Below, in pieces: positions 9,391 through 18,060 of a stretch of DNA of 64,000 bases (its first letter is position 1; each line of letters starts with the position of its first letter). Under the pieces are notes generated by a model. It was not told the origin of the DNA and ran no database searches. It saw nothing but the letters and a program-made list of their open reading frames with translations. A program made the translations under genes and the position numbers. Source of the DNA: Microbacteriaceae bacterium PS02066. GTDB lineage: Bacteria; Actinomycetota; Actinomycetes; Actinomycetales; Microbacteriaceae. The stretch is taken from assembly GCA_029959545.1 (NCBI GenBank), contig JASCPH010000002.1, positions 1 through 64,000 on the forward strand, written 5' to 3'.

Positions 9391-9944
9391 CGACAGAGCC
9401 GGAGCAGACGGATGCGGCGCTGGTCGCCGCATCCGATCTGCCCGGCGTCCCGGATGAATTCCAGCGGTTGTGGACTCCGCACCGCATGGCGTACATCCAG
9501 GCCGGCCCCGAGCCGCACTCCGAGCAGTGCCCGTTCTGCGCGGCGCCGCACAAAAGCGACGAAGACGGACTCATCGTTCATCGCGGAGTCCGCGCCTACG
9601 TCCTGCTGAACCTGTTCCCGTACAACTCCGGCCATCTGCTGGTCTGCCCCTACCGCCACATCCCGACCTATGACCAGGCGGATGCCGAGGAAGTCGCCGA
9701 GATCGGTGCGCTCACCCAGACAGCGATGCGCGTGCTGCGCGAGACCTCCCGGTGCGACGGGTTCAACATCGGGATGAATCAGGGCGCGGTCGCCGGCGCC
9801 GGGGTGGCGGGGCATCTTCATCAGCACGTCGTGCCGCGATGGGCGACTGACGCGAACTTCTTCCCCATCATCGCGCGCACCAAAGCGCTGCCGCAGCTGC
9901 TCGGGGACGTGCGCCGCTCCCTCGCGGACGCCTGGCCGCTCTGA
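9387..9944 (+). CDS. HIT family nucleotide-binding protein
   Basis: 185-residue histidine-triad protein. The active-site motif [10 protein letters not shown] lies near residues 141-150 and the CPFC pair near 47-50 resembles the zinc-type cysteines of Ap4A-phosphorylase-like HIT proteins. In mycobacteria the homologue next to thrS is an AP4A phosphorylase, so a role in breaking down diadenosine tetraphosphate made by synthetases is plausible but not proven here. GTG start overlaps the thrS stop (GTGA), implying translational coupling. The phosphatidylinositol synthase gene that usually follows in actinobacteria is absent. Confidence 0.92.
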   Translation: MTTEPEQTDAALVAASDLPGVPDEFQRLWTPHRMAYIQAGPEPHSEQCPFCAAPHKSDEDGLIVHRGVRAYVLLNLFPYNSGHLLVCPYRHIPTYDQADAEEVAEIGALTQTAMRVLRETSRCDGFNIGMNQGAVAGAGVAGHLHQHVVPRWATDANFFPIIARTKALPQLLGDVRRSLADAWPL

Positions 9945-10025
9945 GCGTTCTCCACAAGCCCCCGGCACGGACCGGGCGCTGTCGATAGCGTTGCGGGCAT
10001 CGTTCCACGAGCCCGGGGGTCTCTC

Positions 10026-10598
10026 ATGCGCACACGTTCGGTCCGCCTCATCGCACCCATGCTGTTGCTGGCCCTGGTGCCGCTGGCGGGGTGCCAGTTC
10101 ACTCCGCTGCCGGCATCCAGCGAACCGGGCGAGGCACTCTCTCCCTCGGACGAGCCCACCCAGAGCACCGGCGAATCCGGCTCCGACGATCTGATCGACG
10201 GTGACGTCTTCGCCGAGCGCGATGCCTTCTTCGAGGCTCAGCAGCAAATCCCCGGCGACCCGATGCTGACCCCGAAGACGCCGGAGCAGCAGGAGTTCAT
10301 CTCGCAGCAGCGGGCGCACACCGAGTCGCAGGGCGGCACGTGGTCGCCGGAGATCGAGAGCATCACCCTGGCCCTCGCGCTGGACGCTTGCGAGACCTCG
10401 ATCCTCAACGGGCATGACGTGGATGCGGATCTGTACGCCACGCACATCGCGACCTCGCCGCTGATCTCGGCGCTCGCGAACGGCGACCCGACCACCGAGC
10501 GCAACGTCGTCAGCATCATGGTGTTCGGAACCGGGTTCCTGTGCCCGGCCGACGCTCCGCAGTGGGAGAACGCCTTCCGTGCATCCACGGGCGGCTGA
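10026..10598 (+). CDS. Hypothetical lipoprotein
   Basis: 190 residues. The N-terminus (MRTRSVRLIAPMLLLALVPLAGC) is a lipoprotein signal with lipobox LAGC, Cys23 being the lipidated residue. A Ser/Pro/Glu-rich low-complexity stretch (about 30-55) follows, then a compact domain with two cysteines (in LDACET and FLCPAD) that could form a disulfide. I do not recognise the family. The -10-like hexamer TAGCGT at 9986-9991 would drive it separately from thrS. It is convergent with pdxY, six bases between stops. Confidence 0.8.
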   Translation: MRTRSVRLIAPMLLLALVPLAGCQFTPLPASSEPGEALSPSDEPTQSTGESGSDDLIDGDVFAERDAFFEAQQQIPGDPMLTPKTPEQQEFISQQRAHTESQGGTWSPEIESITLALALDACETSILNGHDVDADLYATHIATSPLISALANGDPTTERNVVSIMVFGTGFLCPADAPQWENAFRASTGG

Positions 10599-10604
10599 GG
10601 AGGC

Positions 10605-11456
10605 TCAGCGCACCTGACGCACCGGGAACTGAAGGCGCGGGTGCGCGTAGGCGTCTTGCGACTCCACGAGCTGGAGCTCGCGCTCACCCGAGCGGTGCGT
10701 CGCCTCCAGCAGGTCGAACACGCTGGATGCGGTGCGCGCGAGGGCATCCGCGGCATCGCCGGTGCGCGTGTAGTGCGCGGTGAACAATGCCGCGGTCACG
10801 TCGCCGGAACCGTTCGCCTTCATCGGCAGCAGGGGAGTCGTCACGATCCAGGCGCCCCGGGGCGTCACAGCCATCATCTCGATCGTTCCCTCCTCGCGGT
10901 CGGGGCGCTCGACGCTCGTGACCAGTACCGTGCCCGGTCCCATCGCGCGGGCGGCATCCGCCGAAGTGAGGGTCTCCTCGATCGTGTGCGGATCCGTGCC
11001 GGTGAGAAAGCCCAGTTCGAACTGATTGGGCGTGATGATGTCCGCCACCGGCACGACCTTCTCGCGCAGGAGCTCCGGGATGGCGGGGGCGACGAAACAG
11101 CCGGACTTGGCGTTGCCCATGACGGGGTCGCACGCGTACACGGCGTTCGGGTTGGCAGCCTTCACGCGCGCCACGGTCTCCACGATCACGTCGGCGATGC
11201 CCTCAGAGCCTTGGTATCCGGACAGGATGACGTCGATCTTGTCGAAGACCCCCCGCTCCTCGATACCCGTGATGACCTCGCGCACGTCGTCCGGTGCGAT
11301 GAGCGGTCCTCGCCAGGCGCCGTAGCCGGTGTGGTTCGAGAAGTTCACCGTGTACACCGGCAGCACTTCGATGCCGATGCGCTGGAGCGGGAACACCGCG
11401 GCGGAGTTACCGACGTGACCGTAGGCGACGGCGGACTGGATCGAAAGTACCTTCAC
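10605..11456 (-). CDS. pdxY: Pyridoxal kinase
   Basis: 283-residue ribokinase-fold kinase that phosphorylates pyridoxal (and related B6 vitamers) to the 5'-phosphate, the salvage route to PLP. Visible hallmarks: SIQSAVAYGHVGNSAAVFPLQ at the N-terminus with the substrate-binding serine; YGAWRG; DPVMGNAKSGCFV; and the C-terminal PMKANGSGDVTAALFTA anion-hole motif with the catalytic Asp. Length equals E. coli PdxY (287). Start: GTG at 11456, seven bases after the pdxR stop, so both are read from the pdxR promoter. Its placement beside pdxR and pdxST links salvage and de novo B6 synthesis. Confidence 0.93.
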   Translation of the reverse strand: MKVLSIQSAVAYGHVGNSAAVFPLQRIGIEVLPVYTVNFSNHTGYGAWRGPLIAPDDVREVITGIEERGVFDKIDVILSGYQGSEGIADVIVETVARVKAANPNAVYACDPVMGNAKSGCFVAPAIPELLREKVVPVADIITPNQFELGFLTGTDPHTIEETLTSADAARAMGPGTVLVTSVERPDREEGTIEMMAVTPRGAWIVTTPLLPMKANGSGDVTAALFTAHYTRTGDAADALARTASSVFDLLEATHRSGERELQLVESQDAYAHPRLQFPVRQVR

Positions 11457-11463
11457 GGCGGAG

Positions 11464-12810
11464 TCATCCCATCTTCGAGGTGGCGGCGACCGCATCCACG
11501 GCCGCGGCGAGGTCGGCGATGAGCCGGTCGGCGTCATCGTCGGTGAGATCGTGCACCGTCAGGCGCACATGGTGCGTCGCTCGCGCGTCGGCGAGGACGA
11601 ACTCGTCTCCAGTGCGCGCGAGCCAGCCGCGTCGCATGAGCTGCTCGGCGACCGCGCGGGCAGACACGCCGAGCGGGACCCACAGGTTGAGACCGTCGCC
11701 GGGATCGACGGCGAAGCCGTGCTGCCGCGCCCGTTCGGCGAACGCGCGGTTGCGGTCCGCGTAGTGCCGTCCCGTCGATCCGATGGCGCCGCGGACCGCG
11801 TCGTCGGCGAGGAGAGCGACGGCGAGTCGCTGCAGGAGGTGGCTGACCCAGGTGGTGCCGGGACTGAGTCGGAGAGAGAGTCGGTCCGCCGTCTCGGGAT
11901 CCGAGGCGACGACGGCCAGACACATATCGGGCCCGAGGAACTTGGACACCGACCGCACGAGCGCCCAGCGCCGGTGGTCGCCGCCGATGATCGAGTGGTA
12001 CGGCTGCGCGGAGAGAAGCGAGAAGTGGTCGTCCTCGATGATCAGCACGTAGGGATGATTCTCCAGCACCGCGCGCAGCTCGGCGGCTCGGCGGGCGCTC
12101 AGACTCGCGCCGGTCGGGTTCTGGGCGCGCGGCGTGCAGACGATCGCGCGAACACCGGCAGCGAGCGCCGCGCGAAGCCCGTCCACGGTCATCCCCTCGG
12201 CGTCCACGGGAACCGGAACCGCGCGATAGCCGTCGAGACGGACGGTGTGGATGCTGGCCAGGAAGCAGGGGTCCTCGAGGGCGACGGCGTCGTCTCGGGT
12301 CAGCGCCTGCGCGAGCAGGCGCTCCACGGCATCGACCGCCCCGCTCGTGATCGTCAAGCGCACCGTCGACGGCGCGAGGTCGGCGCTGACCCACTCTCGG
12401 GCCCACCCCTCGAGATCGGGGTCGATGACAGGCTCGCCGTAGAGGACCGGGCGGCGGGCGATGCGTGTGAGCGCGGGAACAGCATCCGGGATCCGGTCGG
12501 GATCGGGATTGCCCGTGCCCACGTCGCGGAGCACGGTGCCGGCGGCGAAGCCCTCCTGCGCGACGGGTGCGGCCTCGGCGACGAGCGTGCCGCCGCGCCC
12601 GCGGGTGACGACGGTGCCCGCCTGAGTGAGCAGTCGATACGCCGCGGCGACCGTGTTGCGGTTGACGTCCAGCGACTCGGCGAGCGCCCGGACCGGCGGA
12701 AGCGACTGCCCTGGGGCGAGCTCGCCGCGCTCGACGAGCGCGCGGACGCTGTCGGCGATCTCCGCGGCGGAGGAACCGCGGATCTCGGGACGCGTGTCAG
12801 ACAGAGACAT
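11464..12810 (-). CDS. pdxR: MocR/PdxR-type GntR regulator with aminotransferase domain
   Basis: 448 residues. The N-terminal GntR winged helix-turn-helix (about 13-78, with PPVRALAESLDVNRNTVAAAYRLL) is joined to a class I aminotransferase-like domain (about 95-440). That domain keeps the PLP-binding lysine (SVSK, Lys290), the CTPRAQNPTG motif and the aspartate of IIEDDHFS. MocR/PdxR proteins sense PLP and control pyridoxine genes. Divergent from pdxS across an 85-bp region with two spaced direct repeats, which fits activation of pdxST and autoregulation. The ATG at 12810 matches the family's N-terminus. Name assigned from family plus context. Confidence 0.9.
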   Translation of the reverse strand: MSLSDTRPEIRGSSAAEIADSVRALVERGELAPGQSLPPVRALAESLDVNRNTVAAAYRLLTQAGTVVTRGRGGTLVAEAAPVAQEGFAAGTVLRDVGTGNPDPDRIPDAVPALTRIARRPVLYGEPVIDPDLEGWAREWVSADLAPSTVRLTITSGAVDAVERLLAQALTRDDAVALEDPCFLASIHTVRLDGYRAVPVPVDAEGMTVDGLRAALAAGVRAIVCTPRAQNPTGASLSARRAAELRAVLENHPYVLIIEDDHFSLLSAQPYHSIIGGDHRRWALVRSVSKFLGPDMCLAVVASDPETADRLSLRLSPGTTWVSHLLQRLAVALLADDAVRGAIGSTGRHYADRNRAFAERARQHGFAVDPGDGLNLWVPLGVSARAVAEQLMRRGWLARTGDEFVLADARATHHVRLTVHDLTDDDADRLIADLAAAVDAVAATSKMG

Positions 12811-12828
12811 CGAGACCAGCCTACGCCG

Positions 12829-12857
12829 TAGGACATGCTATTTTCTGGCCTAGGACA
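12829..12857. promoter_or_regulatory. Candidate PdxR operator in the pdxR-pdxS divergent region
   Basis: Two copies of TAGGACA occur at 12829-12835 and 12851-12857, spaced exactly 22 bp (two helical turns) apart, between the divergent pdxR and pdxS starts. MocR regulators typically bind tandem direct repeats with such spacing. AT-rich TATTTT at 12839-12844, between the repeats, is unusual in this GC-rich sequence and may be promoter sequence; on the reverse strand TAGCAT (12840-12835) could be the pdxR -10. Confidence 0.6.
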
Positions 12858-12895
12858 AAATGTCGCTCGACGCGACGTCGACGAAGGAGCACCCG

Positions 12896-13786
12896 ATGAC
12901 CGATTCCCTCACCGGTTCCACGCGCGTCAAGCGCGGACTCGCCGAGATGCTGAAGGGCGGCGTGATCATGGACGTGGTCACCGCCGAGCAGGCCCGAATC
13001 GCGGAAGACGCGGGAGCCGTCGCCGTCATGGCCCTCGAGCGCGTCCCCGCGGACATCCGTGCGCAGGGCGGCGTTGCGCGGATGAGCGATCCCGACCTGA
13101 TCGACGAGATCATCGCGGCGGTGTCGATCCCGGTCATGGCGAAGGCGCGGATCGGTCATGTCGTGGAGGCTCAGGTGCTGCAGGCGCTCGGTGTCGACTA
13201 CGTCGACGAGTCCGAGGTGCTCTCGCCCGCGGACTACGTCAACCACATCGACAAGTGGGGCTTCACCGTTCCCTTCGTGTGCGGTGCGACGAACCTCGGA
13301 GAGGCTCTGCGGCGCATCACCGAGGGTGCGGCGATGATCCGGTCCAAGGGGGAGGCCGGCACGGGGGACGTCTCGGAGGCCACGAAGCACATCCGCACGA
13401 TCCGCGGCGAGATCGCGGCTCTCGGCGCGAAGAGCGCCGACGAGCTGTACGTCGCGGCGAAGGAGTTGCAGGCTCCGTATGAACTCGTGGCCGAGGTCGC
13501 CCGCACCGGTACGCTCCCGGTCGTCCTGTTCACCGCTGGCGGCGTCGCGACGCCGGCGGATGCCGCCTTCATGATGCAGTTGGGAGCCGACGGCGTGTTC
13601 GTGGGCTCCGGGATCTTCAAGTCCGGTAATCCCGCCCAGCGGGCGGCGGCGATCGTGAAGGCGACCACCTTCTTCGACGACCCCGCCGTCATCGCCGAAG
13701 CCTCACGAGGACTCGGCGAGGCGATGGTCGGCATCAACGTCGCCGACCTGCCCGCTCCGCACCGCCTCGCCGACCGTGGCTGGTGA
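12896..13786 (+). CDS. pdxS: Pyridoxal 5'-phosphate synthase, PdxS subunit
   Basis: 296-residue TIM-barrel subunit that makes PLP from ribose 5-phosphate, glyceraldehyde 3-phosphate and the ammonia supplied by PdxT (DXP-independent route). The two catalytic lysines are visible: Lys83 in VMAKARIGH and Lys151 in [12 protein letters not shown]. The conserved N-terminus [19 protein letters not shown] and [10 protein letters not shown] phosphate-binding region are intact. The ATG at 12896 has GAAGGAG seven bases upstream. An in-frame ATG twelve codons earlier lacks a ribosome site. Overlaps pdxT by 11 bases. Confidence 0.97.
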   Translation: MTDSLTGSTRVKRGLAEMLKGGVIMDVVTAEQARIAEDAGAVAVMALERVPADIRAQGGVARMSDPDLIDEIIAAVSIPVMAKARIGHVVEAQVLQALGVDYVDESEVLSPADYVNHIDKWGFTVPFVCGATNLGEALRRITEGAAMIRSKGEAGTGDVSEATKHIRTIRGEIAALGAKSADELYVAAKELQAPYELVAEVARTGTLPVVLFTAGGVATPADAAFMMQLGADGVFVGSGIFKSGNPAQRAAAIVKATTFFDDPAVIAEASRGLGEAMVGINVADLPAPHRLADRGW

Positions 13787-14378
13787 CACCCCGCGTATCG
13801 GGGTCCTGGCACTCCAGGGCGACGTGCGCGAGCACGTGCGCATCCTCCGCCTCCTCGGCGCGGCGGTGTGCACGGTTCGCCGGCCCGCCGAGCTCGCCGA
13901 GGTGGACGGCCTGGTGATTCCGGGCGGCGAGTCGAGTGTGATCGACAAGCTGAGCCGGGCGTTCGGGATGCGCGAACCGCTGCGCCGGGCGATCGCCGAG
14001 GGGCTGCCGGTCTACGGGACGTGTGCGGGGCTCATCCTGCTCGCCGACGAGGTGCTCGACGGTCTGCCGGGTCAGCAGAGCTTCGGCGGACTGGATGTGG
14101 CCGTCCGACGCAATGCGTTCGGCTCGCAGCTCGATTCGTTCGAGAGCGACCTGCACGTGGAGGCGTTCGGCGGACCTCCGGTGAAGGCCGTCTTCATCCG
14201 CGCCCCCGTGGTCGAACGCGTCGGCGCGGGCGTCGAGGTCCTCGCGACGCTGGACGACGGAAGGGTGGTGGCCGTGGAGCGGGGCAACGTGTTGGGGACG
14301 TCGTTCCACCCCGAGGTCTCGGACGAGACGCGGTTCCACGAACGTCTCCTCGAGCGGGTCCGTGCGCGGCTGAACTAA
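13776..14378 (+). CDS. pdxT: Pyridoxal 5'-phosphate synthase, glutaminase subunit PdxT
   Basis: 200-residue class I glutamine amidotransferase that hydrolyses glutamine and channels ammonia to PdxS. Oxyanion-hole motif VIPGGESS (48-54), nucleophile Cys83 in YGTCAGL, and the His/Glu pair in TSFHPEVS near the C-terminus are all present. The GTG at 13776 lies inside the pdxS coding region; the 11-base overlap suggests coupled translation giving equal subunits for the 12+12 complex. The TAA stop also forms part of a -10-like sequence for yebC. Confidence 0.95.
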   Translation: MAGDTPRIGVLALQGDVREHVRILRLLGAAVCTVRRPAELAEVDGLVIPGGESSVIDKLSRAFGMREPLRRAIAEGLPVYGTCAGLILLADEVLDGLPGQQSFGGLDVAVRRNAFGSQLDSFESDLHVEAFGGPPVKAVFIRAPVVERVGAGVEVLATLDDGRVVAVERGNVLGTSFHPEVSDETRFHERLLERVRARLN

Positions 14379-14381
14379 GAT
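14376..14381 (+). promoter_or_regulatory. Candidate -10 element of yebC
   Basis: TAAGAT overlaps the pdxT stop codon, about 39 bases before the yebC start. It would give yebC its own transcript with a leader of roughly 32 bases holding GGGAG. No clear -35. Confidence 0.4.
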
Positions 14382-14419
14382 CGACGCTGGACTTTCCAGC
14401 CGCTGAACACGGGAGACTC

Positions 14420-15178
14420 ATGTCCGGTCACTCCAAATGGGCCACCACCAAGCACAAGAAGGCCGTCGTCGACGCCCGCCGTGCGAAGTCGTGGGCGAAG
14501 CTCATCAAGAACATCGAGGTCGCCGCGAAGCTCGGCGGCGCCGATCTGGCGGGCAACCCGACGCTCTTCGACGCGGTGCTCAAGGCCAAGAAGACCTCGG
14601 TGCCCAAGGACAACATCGACCGCGCCATCAAGCGTGGAGCCGGCATCGGCGGCGAGTCGGTCGAGTACTCGTCGATCATGTACGAGGGCTACGGTCCCAA
14701 CGGCGTGGCCCTCATGATCGAGTGTCTGACCGACAACAAGAACCGTGCCGCTGCCGAGGTCCGCACGGCACTCTCGCGCAATGGCGGCACGCTCGCCGAC
14801 CCCGGCTCTGTCGCCTACAACTTCACCCGTAAGGGCGTCATCGTCGTCGCCGAGGAGGGCACGAGCGAGGACGACGTCATGATGGCTGCCCTCGAGGCGG
14901 GCGCGGAGGAGATCGAGCCGCACGCTCAGGGCTTCGAGGTCATCACCGAGGCGTCCGACCTCGTGTCGGTGCGCACCGCGCTGACCGAGGCGGGCATCGA
15001 GTACGAATCGGCCGATGTCGAGTTCGTCCCGAACCTCAAGGTCGAAGTCGACGCCGAGACGGCGCGGAAGGTGTTCCGCCTGATCGACGCCCTCGAGGAC
15101 AGCGACGACGTGCAGAACGTCTTCAGTAACTTCGATCTGACGCCCGAGGTGCAGGCGGAGCTCGAGGCCGACGAGTAA
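14420..15178 (+). CDS. yebC: YebC/PmpR family regulatory protein
   Basis: 252-residue TACO1/YebC family protein. The diagnostic start [21 protein letters not shown], the [13 protein letters not shown] motif and the acidic second and third domains are all present at normal length. The family has been described both as DNA-binding regulators of nearby recombination or virulence genes and, in more recent work, as ribosome-associated factors that help translate proline-rich stretches. It is adjacent to ruvC as in most bacteria. Start ATG at 14420 with GGGAG five bases upstream. Confidence 0.95.
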   Translation: MSGHSKWATTKHKKAVVDARRAKSWAKLIKNIEVAAKLGGADLAGNPTLFDAVLKAKKTSVPKDNIDRAIKRGAGIGGESVEYSSIMYEGYGPNGVALMIECLTDNKNRAAAEVRTALSRNGGTLADPGSVAYNFTRKGVIVVAEEGTSEDDVMMAALEAGAEEIEPHAQGFEVITEASDLVSVRTALTEAGIEYESADVEFVPNLKVEVDAETARKVFRLIDALEDSDDVQNVFSNFDLTPEVQAELEADE

Positions 15179-15224
15179 GCGGGCATTGCGGGCGCGTCGG
15201 GGCCCCGGTTCGCCGCGCGGCACG

Positions 15225-15230
15225 TAGCGT
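15225..15230 (+). promoter_or_regulatory. Candidate -10 of ruvC (leaderless)
   Basis: TAGCGT ends six bases before the ruvC GTG (15237), so the first transcribed base would be the start codon itself. There is no strong ribosome site. Confidence 0.5.
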
Positions 15231-15236
15231 GACGGG

Positions 15237-15803
15237 GTGGGTTTTTCTCTGCGTGTGCTCGGTGTCGACCCGGGCCTGACGCGCTGCGGCGTGGGCGTCG
15301 TGGACGTCGGGGCCGACCGTCGCGCGAGTCTGGTGCACGTCGGCGTCATCCGCTCGTCGCCCGACCAGCCGGTCGCCGAACGGCTTCACCTCATCGCGCA
15401 GGGGCTCCGTGACGCCGTGCGGGAGCATCGCCCCGATGTGGTGGCCGTCGAGCGCGTGTTCGCGCAGCAGAACCGCAGCACCGTGATGGGGACGGCGCAA
15501 GCCAGCGGCATCGCGCTCCTCATCGCCGCCGAGCACGGTCTGCGTACGGCGACCCATACGCCCAGCGAGGTCAAAGCGGCGATCACCGGATACGGTTCGG
15601 CCGAGAAGCTGCAGGTCCAGACGATGGTGGCCCGGGTTCTCAGACTCGACGCGCTCCCGCAGCCCGCCGATGCCGCGGATGCGCTCGCGCTCGCGCTGTG
15701 TCACGCGTGGCGCGGTGGCAGTGCCGGTTCAGCGGCGGTCACGGACGCGGCGCTCACACCGGCGCAGCGCGCGTGGCGGGCGGCGGAGAAGGCGCGCCGC
15801 TGA
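15237..15803 (+). CDS. ruvC: Crossover junction endodeoxyribonuclease RuvC
   Basis: 188-residue Holliday-junction resolvase that nicks the branched DNA positioned by RuvAB. RNase H-fold acidic residues are visible: Asp11 in [10 protein letters not shown], Glu72 in VAVERVF, and the C-terminal pair of aspartates in [18 protein letters not shown] at 15237 begins with the expected short N-terminus before the first beta strand. First gene of ruvCAB, here with separate leaderless-type starts for ruvC and ruvA rather than overlapping reading frames. Confidence 0.96.
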   Translation: MGFSLRVLGVDPGLTRCGVGVVDVGADRRASLVHVGVIRSSPDQPVAERLHLIAQGLRDAVREHRPDVVAVERVFAQQNRSTVMGTAQASGIALLIAAEHGLRTATHTPSEVKAAITGYGSAEKLQVQTMVARVLRLDALPQPADAADALALALCHAWRGGSAGSAAVTDAALTPAQRAWRAAEKARR

Positions 15804-15836
15804 GCGTGTCGAATCGAACAAAGGTGCGAAGCGGGA

Positions 15837-15842
15837 TAGGCT
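15837..15842 (+). promoter_or_regulatory. Candidate -10 of ruvA (leaderless)
   Basis: TAGGCT ends seven bases before the ruvA ATG (15850); transcription would begin at or next to the start codon. Confidence 0.45.
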
Positions 15843-15849
15843 CGCAGCC

Positions 15850-16464
15850 ATGATCGCCTCGCTCCGCGGTACCGTCGCGCACGCATCCTCCGACGGCCTC
15901 GTCCTGGACGTCGCGGGCGTCGGCTACAGCGTGGCCGTCACGCCGGACGTCTCGCGCGCGGTACACCTGGGCGACGAGATCCTGCTGCACACGCACATGA
16001 TCGTCCGCGAGGACGCCCTGTCGCTCGTCGGCTTTCGCACCCGAGAAGAGCTCGCGGTGTTCGCGGCGTTGATCGCGGTGTCCGGAGTGGGACCGAAGTC
16101 CGCGCTCGGTGTGCTGGCGGAGCTCAGCATCGACCAGATCGCCCAAGCGGTGGCCGACGAGGCCGACGCCCCGTTCCGCAAGGTCTCGGGGATCGGACCC
16201 AAGACGGCGAAGCTGATCGTGGTGCAGCTCGCCGGCAAACTGGCACCTCCGACCGCATCCACCACGGGCTCGACGGCTGCGTCCACCGATCTGGTGGCTC
16301 AGCTGGCGCAGGCGCTCGTGGGTCTGGGATGGTCCGAGCGTGTCGCCGCCGAGACCGCGGCGGTCGTGATCGCCGATGCACCCGACGAACGCACGGTCGC
16401 CGCCCTGCTGCGCCGTGCGCTGGCGGCACTGGGCCCGGCCCGCGGGGAGGTGCTGCGTGGATGA
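15850..16464 (+). CDS. ruvA: Holliday junction DNA helicase subunit RuvA
   Basis: 204-residue junction-binding protein. OB-fold N-terminal domain (1-63) starts MIASLRGTV; two helix-hairpin-helix motifs follow ([11 protein letters not shown] and [11 protein letters not shown]); a flexible Thr/Ser/Ala linker (about 135-150) leads to domain III, which contacts RuvB. It tetramerises around the four-way junction and loads RuvB. The ATG at 15850 is chosen because it matches the family's N-terminus. The ruvB GTG lies inside the last codons of ruvA. Confidence 0.96.
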   Translation: MIASLRGTVAHASSDGLVLDVAGVGYSVAVTPDVSRAVHLGDEILLHTHMIVREDALSLVGFRTREELAVFAALIAVSGVGPKSALGVLAELSIDQIAQAVADEADAPFRKVSGIGPKTAKLIVVQLAGKLAPPTASTTGSTAASTDLVAQLAQALVGLGWSERVAAETAAVVIADAPDERTVAALLRRALAALGPARGEVLRG

Positions 16465-17485
16465 GCTGAGGGATGCGGGTACCCCCGCAGACGAGAGCGA
16501 ACTCGCGATCGAGGGCGCGCTGCGTCCGGAGTCGCTGGTCGACTTCGTCGGTCAGCAGAAGGTGCGCGGACAGCTGCAGCTCCTGCTCGACGCGGCGCGC
16601 ATCCAACAGCGCCCGCCCGACCACATCCTGCTCTCCGGCCCTCCCGGGCTCGGCAAGACGACGCTCGCGATGATCGTCGCGCATGAGAGCGGCCGTGCGC
16701 TGCGGATGTCCAGCGGGCCCGCCATCCAGCACGCCGGCGATCTCGCGGCGCTCCTGTCGTCGTTGACGCCCGGCGAGGTGCTGTTCATCGACGAGATCCA
16801 CCGGATGGCGCGCTCCGCGGAGGAGATGCTCTACCTCGCGATGGAGGACTTCCGCATCGACATCATGGTCGGCAAGGGCGCCGGCGCGACCAGCATCCCC
16901 CTCGATCTGGCGCCCTTCACCCTCGTGGGTGCCACCACGCGGTCCGGGTTGCTCCCCAATCCGCTGCGCGACCGCTTCGGTTTCACCGCGCACCTCGAGT
17001 ACTACGAGCCCGAGGAGCTCGAACGAGTCATCGCCCGCTCGGCCACGATGCTCGGCGTCGATCTGCCGGCCACGGCGCGCTCCGAGATCGCCCGCCGCTC
17101 GCGCGGAACCCCGCGTATCGCGAACCGACTGCTGCGACGAGTGCGCGACTACCTCATCGTCTACGGCGATGGGGGATCGGGCACTCTCGCCAGCGTGGAT
17201 GCGGCGCTCGAGCTGTACGACGTCGATCCGATCGGTCTCGATCGGCTCGACCGGGCCGTGCTGGACGCGCTCATCCGTCGCTTCCGCGGCGGCCCCGTGG
17301 GGCTGAGCACCCTCGCCGTCGCGGTGGGTGAGGAGGCGGACACGATCGAGTCGGTCGTCGAGCCCTACCTGGTGCGGATCGGCTTCATGGGGCGCACGCC
17401 ACGGGGGCGCGTGGCGACTCCGGAGGCCTACGGCCACCTGGGCGTGCCGCATCCGACCGGAGCGCTGCGGCTCGATGACCTATAA
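16457..17485 (+). CDS. ruvB: Holliday junction DNA helicase motor RuvB
   Basis: 342-residue AAA+ ATPase that drives branch migration. Walker A GPPGLGKT (61-68), Walker B LFIDEIHR, sensor 1 GATTRSG, arginine finger region LRDRFG, and the C-terminal winged helix ([27 protein letters not shown]) are intact. The GTG at 16457 with GGGGAGG six bases upstream gives the normal N-terminus; it overlaps the ruvA stop by eight bases. The stop TAA lies within a TATAAT sequence that probably serves yajC. Confidence 0.97.
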   Translation: MDELRDAGTPADESELAIEGALRPESLVDFVGQQKVRGQLQLLLDAARIQQRPPDHILLSGPPGLGKTTLAMIVAHESGRALRMSSGPAIQHAGDLAALLSSLTPGEVLFIDEIHRMARSAEEMLYLAMEDFRIDIMVGKGAGATSIPLDLAPFTLVGATTRSGLLPNPLRDRFGFTAHLEYYEPEELERVIARSATMLGVDLPATARSEIARRSRGTPRIANRLLRRVRDYLIVYGDGGSGTLASVDAALELYDVDPIGLDRLDRAVLDALIRRFRGGPVGLSTLAVAVGEEADTIESVVEPYLVRIGFMGRTPRGRVATPEAYGHLGVPHPTGALRLDDL

Positions 17486-17486
17486 T
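17481..17486 (+). promoter_or_regulatory. Consensus -10 (TATAAT) for yajC-secD-secF
   Basis: An exact TATAAT, rare in this GC-rich sequence, overlaps the ruvB stop. It is followed by a leader of about 74 bases holding a 6-bp hairpin (17518-17523 with 17536-17541). No clear -35. It would uncouple the secretion genes from ruvCAB. Confidence 0.6.
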
Positions 17487-17566
17487 CGCTGAAGGCTTTC
17501 GCCGCAACTGACTCGACCAGCGCTGGACCCGGTTCGCGCTGCCCCGGAAAGGGCCCCCTCCACTTC

Positions 17567-18022
17567 ATGGACTTCGCGACCTTCTTCGCCAACTACGGTC
17601 TGATCATCCTGCTGGTGATCCTCCTGATCTTCATGTTCTGGAGCTCGCGTCGCCGCATGCAGAAGGCGAAGGCCGAGCAGGAGCAGAAGGCGCGCCAGAC
17701 AGTTCCCGGCGCCGAGGTGCTGCTGCAGGGCGGTCTGTACGGAACCATCGTCGCGTTCGATCCCGACAACCTCGACCAGCCGGCACTCATCGAGATCGCC
17801 CCCGGCGTCGAGATCAAGGTGCACAGCCAGGCCATCCTCCGCGTCGTCGACCCCGCCGAGGGCGTCGTGACCGAGGACGAGTTCATCGAGGCCGAGGCGA
17901 GTGAGGCCGAGTACATCGCCGGGGTCGCCGACGGTGACATCACCTCGATCAGTGACGACCACAAGTACTCGTCGCCGAGCGACGATGTCGACAACGACAA
18001 GAAGGACAAGCCCGAGGTCTGA
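17567..18022 (+). CDS. yajC: Preprotein translocase accessory subunit YajC
   Basis: 151-residue single-pass membrane protein. After a short N-terminus, one hydrophobic segment (about 10-25, LIILLVILLIFMFW) is followed by the basic RRRMQKAK and the conserved domain with GAEVLLQGGLYGTIV. The acidic C-terminal tail (about 105-151, rich in Asp/Glu/Ser) is longer than in E. coli YajC (110 aa). It joins SecD-SecF in the holotranslocon. Located directly upstream of secD as usual. Confidence 0.95.
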   Translation: MDFATFFANYGLIILLVILLIFMFWSSRRRMQKAKAEQEQKARQTVPGAEVLLQGGLYGTIVAFDPDNLDQPALIEIAPGVEIKVHSQAILRVVDPAEGVVTEDEFIEAEASEAEYIAGVADGDITSISDDHKYSSPSDDVDNDKKDKPEV

Positions 18023-18060
18023 CACCTCCGTCCCTTCCTGCACGAGAAAGCTGATCGTCC

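Noticed and set aside
7321-9432. Long open frame on the reverse strand opposite thrS, continuous with the permease gene
   Set aside because: It is an antisense shadow of a highly conserved synthetase caused by GC-rich codon structure. The permease begins with a membrane segment at 7320, and the upstream translation has no recognisable domain.
10026-10598. Lipoprotein as a phosphatidylinositol-pathway gene replacing pgsA
   Set aside because: It has a lipobox and a small soluble domain, with no CDP-alcohol phosphatidyltransferase motif or multiple membrane segments.
12811-12895. Pyridoxal-sensing riboswitch
   Set aside because: Short AT-containing region with direct repeats fits a protein operator; no stable RNA fold is visible.
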